Assembly (NCBI GenBank): GCA_017547805.1
Contig: JAFYOR010000028.1
Location: 62,001-126,000 of the forward strand
Direction of reading: 5' to 3'
Length of the DNA: 64,000 nucleotides
DNA from: Clostridia bacterium
GTDB taxonomy: Bacteria > Bacillota > Clostridia > Christensenellales > Aristaeellaceae
The position numbers were made by a program, and so were the translations under genes. This document shows, one piece after another, positions 16,155-24,202 of the stretch. The notes beneath the pieces were generated by a model, which had not been told where the DNA came from, searched no databases, and worked only from the letters and a program-made list of their open reading frames with translations. Every line of letters begins with the position of its first letter. Positions within the stretch are counted from its first letter, which is position 1.

Positions 16155-16751
16155 ATGAAAATCGGACTGACCGGATCTATCGCCTGCGGCAAGAGTACCG
16201 TCAGCAGTTTTCTTCGCAAACTCGGCTATACCGTCATCGATGCGGACGCCATTTCCCACGCGCTGACAGCGCCGGGCGGTGATGCACTTCCCGCCATTCG
16301 CGAAGCATTCGGAGACAGCGTGTTTGCCAGCGAATGCCTTGACCGAAGGGCGCTTGGCCGCATCGTCTTCTCTTCCTCTACGCAGCGCGACCGGCTCAAC
16401 GCACTCCTCCACCCGATGATCCTTGGCAGCATCTATGCCGCCCTTGAAGAGGGCGACGCGCCGGACGCGCTCGTCTTTGCCGATGTGCCGCTGCTCTATG
16501 AATGCGGGATGGAAGACCGGTTTGACCGCATTTGGGTCGTCGCCGCCGAGCAGGAGACGCAGCTTGACCGCCTGATGGTTCGCGACAGCCTGACCCGAGA
16601 AGAGGCCCTTGCGCGCATCCGCTCTCAGATGCCGCTTGAAGAAAAATGCCGCCGCGCCAACGCCGTCATCCACACCGACGGCCCCGTCGAGCAGACGCAG
16701 AAGCAGGTCCGCAGCCTGCTTGCCGTTGCGCTGAAGAGGAGGCGTGTATGA
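16155..16751 (+). CDS. coaE: Dephospho-CoA kinase
   Basis: Last step of coenzyme A synthesis: phosphorylates the 3' hydroxyl of dephospho-CoA. 198 aa, normal length. P-loop GSIACGKST (residues 6-14), then DADAISHALTAPG and the lid region with VRDSLTREEALARI. The ATG overlaps nothing upstream but its stop overlaps the next gene (ATGA). The polA-coaE-transglycosylase order is common in Clostridia. Confidence 0.96.
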   Translation: MKIGLTGSIACGKSTVSSFLRKLGYTVIDADAISHALTAPGGDALPAIREAFGDSVFASECLDRRALGRIVFSSSTQRDRLNALLHPMILGSIYAALEEGDAPDALVFADVPLLYECGMEDRFDRIWVVAAEQETQLDRLMVRDSLTREEALARIRSQMPLEEKCRRANAVIHTDGPVEQTQKQVRSLLAVALKRRRV

Positions 16752-17014
16752 AGCCGCGGTCCAGCTATGAAGACGATCTTCAAAATGCCGAGGAGATATA
16801 CCGCTGCGGTCCTCGCGCGAAGTTCTGGATCGGCAAAAAGCTGCCTCATCGCGCAGCAGGCATGTTTTCCTTCTCAAACCGATTTGTTCTGATCTGTTTT
16901 CTCGTTTTGATCCTTCTTCTAATTCTTGGCGCCGTCGCCGTGCAGAAAACGACGTGTGATGTCAAAGAGCCCGTATCCGTATCCATCCTGTTTGAAAGGA
17001 GAACCACGGCATGA
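16748..17014 (+). CDS. Small single-pass membrane protein
   Basis: 88 aa, not recognised. A charged cytoplasmic N-terminus (about 42 residues) is followed by one transmembrane helix (FVLICFLVLILLLILGAVAV) and a short outer tail. It overlaps coaE by 4 bases and the lytic transglycosylase by 4 bases, so it is firmly inside the operon and must be a real gene. The tight coupling suggests work with the transglycosylase at the cell wall. Confidence 0.7.
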   Translation: MKPRSSYEDDLQNAEEIYRCGPRAKFWIGKKLPHRAAGMFSFSNRFVLICFLVLILLLILGAVAVQKTTCDVKEPVSVSILFERRTTA

Positions 17015-17811
17015 ACGACCAGAGTCCCGCCCCGCACCGGCGGCGACGGCGCCCGGTTCAGATTGAACAGCCTGAGATGGACGTCCCGACCCCGGCTGTT
17101 CGTCCGCTCCCCGGCGAAAAACGCAAAAAGAAAAAGCGCCGCAAGCGCGCCCGCTTTCCCCGTTCCCTGCAGATCATTCTCGGCTTCCTGCTTGCCGCCC
17201 TGCTGCTGACCTGCGCCGTTGCGGTCACAAAAAACTACCTGCAGGCGCAGGAAGAGCGCCGCAGGCTTGAAGCCGAAGCCGCGGAGCGCGCGCAGCACCC
17301 GCTGTATTACGAAAGCTGGATCCGCCAGTATGCAGCGGTTCAGAACATCGATCCTGCGCTGGTCAGCGCGATCATCCTCTGCGAATCCAGCTTTGATCCA
17401 CAGGCGGTCAGCCGGCTTGGCGCGCGGGGACTGATGCAGCTGATGGAGGATACCGCGCAATGGGTTGCGCACAAGCTTGACGAGGACGACGCTGCCTATT
17501 CTTTTGACCGTCTCTTTGACCCGGAAACCAACATCCGCTTCGGTTCATGGTATCTGGGGTATCTGTCACGGCGTTTTGGCGGCGATGCAAAGAAGATCGT
17601 CTGCGCCTATCACGCCGGACAGGGCAACGTCGACAGCTGGCTGAAAAATCCCAGCTACAGCAGCGACGGCGTGACGCTTGATACCATCCCCACGCAGGAC
17701 ACCGCCAATTACGCCCGCCGCGTGCTCAGCGCAATCGACATCTATCACAAGTACTATTTTCCGATAGCATCCCCGCCGCCCGACGATCTGCCGACGGAAT
17801 CCGACGATTAA
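17011..17811 (+). CDS. Membrane-anchored lytic transglycosylase (SLT domain)
   Basis: 266 aa. A very basic cytoplasmic N-terminus (EKRKKKKRRKRARF) precedes one transmembrane helix (about residues 55-72), then an extracellular SLT/goose-lysozyme fold. The catalytic glutamate lies in ILCESSFDP (near residue 124); family motifs RLGARGLMQLM, NIRFGSWYLGYL and AYHAGQGNVDSWL follow. It cleaves the MurNAc-GlcNAc bond to leave 1,6-anhydroMurNAc. Part of the polA-coaE operon. Confidence 0.92.
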   Translation: MNDQSPAPHRRRRRPVQIEQPEMDVPTPAVRPLPGEKRKKKKRRKRARFPRSLQIILGFLLAALLLTCAVAVTKNYLQAQEERRRLEAEAAERAQHPLYYESWIRQYAAVQNIDPALVSAIILCESSFDPQAVSRLGARGLMQLMEDTAQWVAHKLDEDDAAYSFDRLFDPETNIRFGSWYLGYLSRRFGGDAKKIVCAYHAGQGNVDSWLKNPSYSSDGVTLDTIPTQDTANYARRVLSAIDIYHKYYFPIASPPPDDLPTESDD

Positions 17812-17845
17812 CAGTCCTTCGCCCCAACCAAAGGAGTTTTCATTT

Positions 17846-19432
17846 ATGCGCACATCTTATTCACGTTTTCTGCGCGCACTGGCGCTGACGCTGGCGCTCG
17901 CTCTGCTCATGCCCTTTTCCGCCGTCGCAGAAGACCTTGCCTCTCTGACCGTCGGCATCACCGTCACGCCGGATATCCAGCTGCGTCCGCTGGAACTGAA
18001 TCAACGCGATATGGTTTCCGTAATGGATATGGTCTATGAAGGGCTGTTCACCATCGACGACAACTATCAGCCCCAGCCGGAACTGGCCTATTCTTACAGC
18101 TTCATCAGCAATAACCAGCGTATTGAGGTCGTCCTGCGCGATGACGTCACCTTCCACAACGGAAAGAAGCTGACCGCTCACGACGTCGTTGCAACGCTTG
18201 ACTACATGTATAAGCTTGCCGGTTTTGACAAGGATCTCAATTCCGATGTAGCGCTTGCCAACCGCGGGCTGTATTATTCCACGTTCTACTCGATCAAGTC
18301 CTGGGAAGCGACAAGCGAGCATACCGTACTGTTCACCCTGCGCCGCGCCAGCTATGGTTCTCTGTATTCGCTGGTCTTCCCCATCCTTCCGGCAGAAGAG
18401 GTCGACAAGGAAATGCCCAGCGGCACCGGTCCCTATAAATACGATGGATATGAGCCGGAGAGCATCCTCTGGCTGACGGCAAATACCAAATGGTGGAAGC
18501 GCGTGCCGAAAATCCGCAATATCCGCGTCAACATATACGACAATGCCGAAGCTGTGCTCACCGCGTTTGACCTGCAGCAGGTCGACGCCGCGATGACCCG
18601 CTCGATCAATGCATCCCGCTATTCCGGTTCGCTCAACTCCTTCTCCCTGCAGGCGCGCACCCGCCAGTTGGAAGCGCTGCTGATCAACCGTGCATTCTCC
18701 GTCTTCAAGAGCGACAATGACGGAAAAAACCTCGTGCGCGAGGCAATCTCCTACGCCATCAACCGCAGCGAGCTGATTTCCTCCACCTATCAGGGCATGG
18801 CGTCCGTCGCCTACACGCCCATCCCCATGGGCACATGGCTGTCAAATGAAACGACCATCAACGACAAGTACGATCCGCTGATGGCCGCCGCGCTGCTGGA
18901 CAGCGCAGGCTATAAGATGGCGGACGACGGCAAGCGATACAAGGATGGAAAGCCCTTCCCGACGATGTATCTGCTGGTTTATGACGAGCCGGGCTCCAGC
19001 GTGCGCACGAATGCCGCCAACAAGATCAAGGAACAGCTTGCCGCCGTCGGCATCCCGGTGATTGTATCCACGAAGTCCCGCGATTACACGATCACCAAGC
19101 TCAAGAGCGGCGACTATTCCCTCGCGCTGGTCGCCTTCAATTTCGACATCAATCCCGACCCGGGTTTCACCCTCACCTCCACCGCCAGCTGCAACTACAC
19201 CCGTTACCGCAGCGACAACATGAACGACCTGCTCACCCAGCTGCGCAAGGCAGCCACGCCGGACGAATACCGCTACACGATGAACCTGATTCAGGATCAG
19301 TTCGAGCAGGACATCCCCTATCTTCCGCTCTACTGGCGCGCCGGCGCGCTGCTTTCCCGCACAGCGTTCACCAACGCAAGAGACATCCGCGAGCTGGAGC
19401 TTTTGAGGGGAACGGAGAGTTTCGGGCAGTAA
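17846..19432 (+). CDS. ABC transporter solute-binding protein, family 5 (oligopeptide type)
   Basis: 528 aa secreted binding protein of the OppA/DppA family. Signal peptide at residues 1-29 ending in FSAVAED, without a lipobox cysteine, which is unusual for a Gram-positive binding protein and suggests it is released or held another way. Family blocks: VVLRDDVTFHNGKKLTAHDV (near residue 100) and GTGPYKYDGYEPES (near 195). No permease or ATPase genes are adjacent, so it is an orphan that either serves a transporter encoded elsewhere or acts as a sensor. RBS AAAGGAG 9 bases before ATG. Confidence 0.87.
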   Translation: MRTSYSRFLRALALTLALALLMPFSAVAEDLASLTVGITVTPDIQLRPLELNQRDMVSVMDMVYEGLFTIDDNYQPQPELAYSYSFISNNQRIEVVLRDDVTFHNGKKLTAHDVVATLDYMYKLAGFDKDLNSDVALANRGLYYSTFYSIKSWEATSEHTVLFTLRRASYGSLYSLVFPILPAEEVDKEMPSGTGPYKYDGYEPESILWLTANTKWWKRVPKIRNIRVNIYDNAEAVLTAFDLQQVDAAMTRSINASRYSGSLNSFSLQARTRQLEALLINRAFSVFKSDNDGKNLVREAISYAINRSELISSTYQGMASVAYTPIPMGTWLSNETTINDKYDPLMAAALLDSAGYKMADDGKRYKDGKPFPTMYLLVYDEPGSSVRTNAANKIKEQLAAVGIPVIVSTKSRDYTITKLKSGDYSLALVAFNFDINPDPGFTLTSTASCNYTRYRSDNMNDLLTQLRKAATPDEYRYTMNLIQDQFEQDIPYLPLYWRAGALLSRTAFTNARDIRELELLRGTESFGQ

Positions 19433-19452
19433 CCCTCATCCAAATAACATCA

Positions 19453-19490
19453 AACCGCCTGTTCTTCGTCAAGAACAGGCGGTTATCTTA
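19453..19490. terminator. Bidirectional terminator between convergent genes
   Basis: Perfect 14-bp stem AACCGCCTGTTCTT with its complement and a 4-base loop, followed by ATCTTATTT. It serves the binding-protein gene and lies at the end of the convergent nucleotidyltransferase gene. Confidence 0.85.
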
Positions 19491-19491
19491 T

Positions 19492-20241
19492 TTATGATGC
19501 TTCAATCTGGTCAAACATCCAATTTGTGAATGAACAGATTGCCGAAATGAATTCGTCGTGCCGAATCCCCGCTGCAATTGGATCAGAGAGCACCGTTTCA
19601 ACCAAATCAATTGTCTGAACAAACATTCCTGCATGGGTACGAAGCCCCTCAAGTACGGACGCTTTGGCGAATGACGTAAATTGATTGATGGCCATCAGAT
19701 AATACGCGCCTTCAATCACAACAAAGTATCTTGCATATTTTCTGGCCGCATAATACGTGTTCTCAGGCAGTTCTCCCGTGCATGACGGTACCCGACCAGA
19801 CATGGCCTCGCTCAAGCATGCTCTTGCAAAGTTCAGGCGCATCTTTGCGATCCTTTTATCCGGCAGATATCCTTCCGGATCCTGATCGTTCAGCGTCTTT
19901 GCAATGTTCTCTCCAGCCATCAATGCAGCATTATACGTAAGAGCAAAACGTGTGAATCTGTCCTCTTCAAGCTGTTCACGAGACATGTGCATAATATGCG
20001 CCTCGTCAATTTCCGGATGATTCTCCTGCAGCTCTTCAATCAGCCTGCGAATCCACAGAGTATCCTTTTCCGCATCCACTTCAGATGAGATAATGACCAT
20101 ATCCAGATCTGAAACACCCGCTATCGCGTCGCCCTTTTCTATGCTGCCGTGAAGATAAGCGGAGAGGAAACGATCACCAAAATATGCTTTGCAGTGTGTC
20201 AGCGCCTCATCGACAAGCATTTTGAATTCCATCTGGATCAT
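19492..20241 (-). CDS. Nucleotidyltransferase-domain protein
   Basis: 249 aa. The N-terminal domain is a polymerase-beta-like nucleotidyltransferase: LHGSIEKGDAIAGVSDLDMVI (about residues 30-50) holds the GS motif and the DxD metal-binding pair. The C-terminal half is helical, resembling aminoglycoside-type transferases, with YYAARKYARYF. It may adenylylate a small molecule; a drug-modifying role is possible but unproven. Its start overlaps the stop of the upstream P-loop kinase by 4 bases, so the two form a cassette. Confidence 0.75.
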   Translation of the reverse strand: MIQMEFKMLVDEALTHCKAYFGDRFLSAYLHGSIEKGDAIAGVSDLDMVIISSEVDAEKDTLWIRRLIEELQENHPEIDEAHIMHMSREQLEEDRFTRFALTYNAALMAGENIAKTLNDQDPEGYLPDKRIAKMRLNFARACLSEAMSGRVPSCTGELPENTYYAARKYARYFVVIEGAYYLMAINQFTSFAKASVLEGLRTHAGMFVQTIDLVETVLSDPIAAGIRHDEFISAICSFTNWMFDQIEAS

Positions 20242-20993
20242 ACCGCATTCTCCTTAAGAAATCTGCAAATCTGTTCGTTTGCCAGCTGCCAGTTTCTCTG
20301 CGGGTTTTCCAGCACAATCTGTTTTACCGGCAGCTGGCTGAGAATTCTCAATTCCCTGTTCTGCCGCTCTTCAAGGCACCGGATGTATCCATCGAAGCCT
20401 TCAGCGCGGATCTGTTTTCCGTATGCTCCATTGACATGATAATCGATCACCGCATCAAGCCAGCCGGGCCGCTCCTTAGCAGCGCATCGAACAGACTGTG
20501 CAATATCGTCGTTTTTCAGATAGAACACCACCGGATTAAGGGCGCTGATGATGTCCGCGATGCACCCGATATACCCGCGCGACGTCTCCTCATCAAAGCC
20601 GAAGCGCATCATCATTTCACACATCGGATTCTGCAAAAAGACGCAGTTGAAAATATACACCGTCCCAGGATCTGCATCGCGGACAAACTGCCGCCATTTA
20701 TCCAGCATCAGCGGCATCTCCGTTTCCCACGGCAAGGCGTCATAAATCTTATAGGGTAAAAGCCGCTCAAGCATCTCCCCTGAATACGCGCTCAGCGGCA
20801 CAATCCGGCTTTCCGGCGAAAGCAGGCCTGCCGGCGCGAGGGCATGGAACTCGTAATCCGCAGGATGCTCGCCCGTTCCCTCATCAAAGAAACAAACGCG
20901 TCCGCGCTTTTCAAGCTGGCGAGCGATCAACGCCGAGACGGTGCTCTTCCCACTGCAGAGCAGGCCCTCGACAATGAACAGGCGATTTTTCAC
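20238..20993 (-). CDS. P-loop kinase-like protein
   Basis: 251 aa. P-loop GLLCSGKST (residues 10-18) at the start of a nucleoside/small-molecule kinase fold. I cannot assign a named family; DEGTGEHP and the YIFNCVFLQNPMCEM segment would be the substrate-binding and DRY-like regions. Start is GTG, 9 bases after AGGAGG. A TATAAT at 21034-21029 with a weak -35 is the likely promoter. Coupled to the nucleotidyltransferase behind it; together they look like an accessory small-molecule modification or resistance pair. Confidence 0.6.
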   Translation of the reverse strand: MKNRLFIVEGLLCSGKSTVSALIARQLEKRGRVCFFDEGTGEHPADYEFHALAPAGLLSPESRIVPLSAYSGEMLERLLPYKIYDALPWETEMPLMLDKWRQFVRDADPGTVYIFNCVFLQNPMCEMMMRFGFDEETSRGYIGCIADIISALNPVVFYLKNDDIAQSVRCAAKERPGWLDAVIDYHVNGAYGKQIRAEGFDGYIRCLEERQNRELRILSQLPVKQIVLENPQRNWQLANEQICRFLKENAV

Positions 20994-21121
20994 GGGCAGC
21001 CTCCTCCTCTTTGGGATTCACTGCATCCATTATAGCCGAATCAATCTCTATTTGAAATCCTTTTCACTGCGCCAAAACAGCTATATCTCTTCTTGCACCT
21101 CAGATGGTTTCCTGCAAAAAG

Positions 21122-21153
21122 AAAAAAAGCCCTTGTGTTTTCACACAAGAGCT
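21122..21153 (-). terminator. Terminator after the zinc-ribbon gene
   Basis: Minus-strand 11-bp stem AGCTCTTGTGT with ACACAAGGGCT, 4-base loop, then seven T. Confidence 0.85.
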
Positions 21154-21164
21154 CAATCTATTGC

Positions 21165-21461
21165 TTAATAGCGGGGAGCGCGGCGGGAAGCGTAGCACTC
21201 GCTGCAGTAGATCGGTCGGTCGTTCTTCGGGATAAACGGCACGCGGGTCGCGGCGCCACACTGCGCGCAGGTGGTCTCGTACATCTCGCGCTGCTGGGCC
21301 TCACCAGTGGCCGGGCGGCTGTTCTTGCGGGCGATGCGGCACGGCTTGCAGCGGGTCGGCTCGTTCTGGAAGCCCTTCTCCGCGTAGAACTCCTGCTCAC
21401 CAGCGGTGAACACGAACTCGTTGCCGCAGTCTTTGCAGACCAAAGTCTTGTCCTGATACAT
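21165..21461 (-). CDS. Double zinc-ribbon protein
   Basis: 98 aa with CKDC...CKPC (about residues 9-44) and CAQC...CSEC (about 67-92): two four-cysteine zinc ribbons, matching the probable zinc-ribbon family (PF13451 type) and the CxxC_CxxC family. Function is not established. RBS GGAGGGG is 6 bases before the ATG and directly follows the U-run of the structured RNA at 21478-21712, so the gene may be expressed by readthrough of that RNA. Confidence 0.8.
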   Translation of the reverse strand: MYQDKTLVCKDCGNEFVFTAGEQEFYAEKGFQNEPTRCKPCRIARKNSRPATGEAQQREMYETTCAQCGAATRVPFIPKNDRPIYCSECYASRRAPRY

Positions 21462-21477
21462 GGGATATTCCCCTCCG

Positions 21478-21712
21478 AAAAAAATAGAGATATGTATGAT
21501 ATGCCGGCTGACCTGGTCTTTGACCCCACACTCGCCGTCTGGAGCGTTCGCTCATACGCCGTCATGGCGCCCCACTACTAACCCTCTCAGAATATTCTGG
21601 ACGGACTTACACCTAAGCCGCACCATGCTCCCCGGTACTTTGACCGGATTACGTGGATCGTTTAGCCTGCGACTGGCATCGACTTGCAACCACAGACCCG
21701 ACAAAATCATCC
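21478..21712 (-). ncRNA. Structured noncoding RNA, raiA-motif candidate
   Basis: The 310-base gap between comF and the zinc-ribbon gene has no open frame on the minus strand but is densely structured. Visible hairpins (minus strand) are CCGGT/ACCGG, GGCTTA/TAAGTCC, GAGC/GCTC closed by GAAC, and GGTC/GACC closed by AAA; ATGCC near the start can pair with GGCAT near the end to close the whole. A near-perfect promoter lies just upstream and a seven-T run ends it. The raiA-motif RNA typically lies between raiA and comFC in Bacillota and is very abundant in Clostridium, so position and structure both fit. The raiA gene itself is absent here. A covariance-model search was not possible. Confidence 0.65.
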
Positions 21713-21718
21713 TGAATC

Positions 21719-21747
21719 ATTATACGCGCAAGATCGAAAAAAAGCAA
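21719..21747 (-). promoter_or_regulatory. Strong promoter of the structured RNA
   Basis: Minus strand TTGCTT (21747-21742), 17 bases, TATAAT (21724-21719). It points into the noncoding region, showing that the RNA is an independent transcript and not only comF readthrough. Confidence 0.8.
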
Positions 21748-21772
21748 GCGATTTTTAGAAACTTTTTCATGC

Positions 21773-22543
21773 TTATCCTCGATCATTTCGCGTTGTTTTC
21801 GCATGAATCCTCATGAATTCCGGCCGTCCGCCATCCTCTAGCGCCTGCGCTGCAGCAAACACGCCAATCCGCTTTGCGCCCGCCTCCCGCAGGGCGCGCG
21901 CCGCCTCGCCGACCGTCGCACCGGTGGTATATACGTCGTCCACCAGAATGACGCGCTTCCCCTCCATTGAGCAGGTGCAGCGCATGCAGCCGCGCAGATT
22001 CTCCTTCCTTTGATCAACCGGAAGACTCGCCTGCGCCTCCTGCTCGCCAACGCGTTCAAGCGCCTCTTCAACCGGCATGCCCAGCGCATCGCCAAGCGCG
22101 TGCGCCAACAACGCCGCCTGATTAAATCCGCGCTCTTTAAGGCGCTTCTTCGTCGTCGGCACGGGAACAAGCACTTCCTCGTCCCCGGAGGGAAGCAGAA
22201 GCATCGCCCGCCACAGCGGCACGGCAGCGCTTTTCATCCGCTTAAACTTGAGCGTCCGCACCAGCGTGCGCGCCTGATCCCGATACGGAAATGCCGCGCA
22301 AACAAACGCGATATTCTCCGGCAAATCGGCATGCTTCATGCGCCGCACTTCCTGCTGCGCAGCAAGTGCGTCTAGCGCCTGCACGCACGCTTCGCACAGA
22401 CCGTCCTCAAGATTTTCCTTCGGCGCGCGATTGCAGCACAGGCAGGTGACACCTTCCGGAAACAACAGATTAAGAAGCAGCCCGTCCACCCTGCCGAGCC
22501 ATGCGATCAGCCTGCTCTTTATGTTGTCTGCTCTCTTTTCCAT
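21773..22543 (-). CDS. comF: ComF family phosphoribosyltransferase-like protein
   Basis: 256 aa ComFC homologue, a DNA-uptake/competence-associated protein with a phosphoribosyltransferase fold. An N-terminal four-cysteine ribbon CLCC...CEAC (about residues 34-53) precedes the PRPP-binding motif VILVDDVYTTGAT (about residues 203-215); PVPTTKKRLKERGFNQA is also diagnostic. Its start overlaps the ABC gene's end by 25 bases, so recD2, the ABC transporter and comF are likely one operon. Confidence 0.92.
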   Translation of the reverse strand: MEKRADNIKSRLIAWLGRVDGLLLNLLFPEGVTCLCCNRAPKENLEDGLCEACVQALDALAAQQEVRRMKHADLPENIAFVCAAFPYRDQARTLVRTLKFKRMKSAAVPLWRAMLLLPSGDEEVLVPVPTTKKRLKERGFNQAALLAHALGDALGMPVEEALERVGEQEAQASLPVDQRKENLRGCMRCTCSMEGKRVILVDDVYTTGATVGEAARALREAGAKRIGVFAAAQALEDGGRPEFMRIHAKTTRNDRG

Positions 22544-24186
22544 ATCTGTCTGGCTCTCATTTCAAGTATCTGATCAAACACCTCATGCTGCTCAATCTTG
22601 TGTGCAATGACAAAGACCGTTTTATCCCGCTTGAGTTCTTTGATCGTCCGCAAAAGAAGCATCTGATTCTTCGCATCCAACGCGCTGCTCGGTTCGTCAA
22701 ACAGAATCACAGGTGTATTTTTGAGAATTGCCCTTGCGATGGCAAGACGCTGTTTCTGGCCGCCGCTCAAGTTACCGCCGTTCTCCGTGAGGATCGTTTC
22801 AAACCCCTGTGGCATGTCCATAATCTCATCGTAAATATGTGCCCTGCGACATGCACATTCGATCTGTTCATCACTCGCCTGCGGACAGACCATGCGCAGA
22901 TTCCCTGCAATACTGTCCTCAAAGAGGAACGGTTCCTGACTTACGACGCTGATCAGGCTATTCAGGCTCGCTTCATTCAGCGATGCGATATCATGTCCGT
23001 CAATATAGATGCTTTGCTCCGGCACATCCAGCAGCTTGGTCATCAGGCCGTGCAGTGTGCTTTTACCGCTTCCGCTTGCGCCCAGCAACAGTGTTGCCTC
23101 ACAGGGCTTGAGAACAAAGGAAACCTCGTGCAGAATCTCTTTATCTCCATAGGAAAAGGAAAGCCCACGAACCGTTACTTCGCCGTGCGCATCAGTCAGC
23201 TTCACATCGCCATATTCTTCCTTTTGCGCAGAATCAATAATCTCTAGCATCCTGCCCGCCTTGAAATCACCCTGCACATAATATCCTTTTAGCTGAGAGA
23301 AATAGCCGATGGTTTCATACATCAGTCCTTTGTAATTAAAGACAATCAGCAGAATCACCACCGTGATCTTCCCCGCAGGCAGCAGCCAGAATGCACTGAT
23401 CAGTACCAACGCCGCATCCAGCATCCACTGGCTGTATGTCCTTACGCGTTCAAGAAACACGACGTCCCTTTTCTTTTTGGCCTGTTCGTCTGTCAACTGA
23501 CCGCTGACCCTATCAATTCTGGATAGGATTTCTTCTTTCAGACCAAGCATTTTCACATCTTTTACGCCGCGCAGTGCCTCTGTCGTCTTGCTGTTCAGCA
23601 TCTCCTTAAGGTGCTTTTCTTTCTTCGTGTGCGCAAGCTCAACTCTGATTTTTACCAGATCAATCATATATAATCCGGCAATTCCTATCGTAAAAACCAG
23701 TCCGCACTGCCAACTTTGGAAATAAATGATGATGAGAAACGTAACATTGGTCACCAAGTCAACCAGTGTTCCCATGACGTTCATCACGAATCGGCTTACT
23801 TCATCCGCATCTTCATTGAGCCTTTCCAGATAATAGCCAAAGGAGTGTTCCTGCAGCGCATCCAGCTTGAGGTTCATCATACTCGCAGCGACATCTTTAC
23901 GCATGTCCCTTGCAATGCAGCCGCCAATCACTGCGTACATCTTATCCCACAAAAACCACGCCGTATGGTGGATGCTTACCGCAGCAAGCGTCAAAAGCGT
24001 GTAGATAACCATTCCCTCAAGCGAAGTTTGGGATATGGCAATCAGTTGCCGGCTGGACAGATACGTCATCACGACGCCCATCGTACTGCCGCAAATCATG
24101 CACAGGAGAAGCCCATTCAGCCTTCGTCCGTATCGCGCAAAATAGGGCTTCATTCTGCACAGATTAGCGTATTTTTTTAAGAACAT
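22519..24186 (-). CDS. ABC exporter (fused membrane and ATPase domains)
   Basis: 555 aa half-transporter. Residues 1-310 hold six membrane segments; the ATPase has Walker A GASGSGKST, signature NLSGGQKQRLAIARA, Walker B VILFDEPSSALD and the switch His in FVIAHKI. These define a type IV exporter that works as a dimer; substrate unknown (lipid, peptide or drug). The longest frame starts at a GTG at 24201, but the ATG at 24186 has GAGG 8 bases upstream and is preferred. It sits between recD2 and comF. Base composition is a little AT-richer than its neighbours, so recent insertion into the operon is possible. Confidence 0.87.
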   Translation of the reverse strand: MFLKKYANLCRMKPYFARYGRRLNGLLLCMICGSTMGVVMTYLSSRQLIAISQTSLEGMVIYTLLTLAAVSIHHTAWFLWDKMYAVIGGCIARDMRKDVAASMMNLKLDALQEHSFGYYLERLNEDADEVSRFVMNVMGTLVDLVTNVTFLIIIYFQSWQCGLVFTIGIAGLYMIDLVKIRVELAHTKKEKHLKEMLNSKTTEALRGVKDVKMLGLKEEILSRIDRVSGQLTDEQAKKKRDVVFLERVRTYSQWMLDAALVLISAFWLLPAGKITVVILLIVFNYKGLMYETIGYFSQLKGYYVQGDFKAGRMLEIIDSAQKEEYGDVKLTDAHGEVTVRGLSFSYGDKEILHEVSFVLKPCEATLLLGASGSGKSTLHGLMTKLLDVPEQSIYIDGHDIASLNEASLNSLISVVSQEPFLFEDSIAGNLRMVCPQASDEQIECACRRAHIYDEIMDMPQGFETILTENGGNLSGGQKQRLAIARAILKNTPVILFDEPSSALDAKNQMLLLRTIKELKRDKTVFVIAHKIEQHEVFDQILEMRARQIWKREQTT

Positions 24187-24202
24187 TCTTCTTTTCCTCA
24201 CA

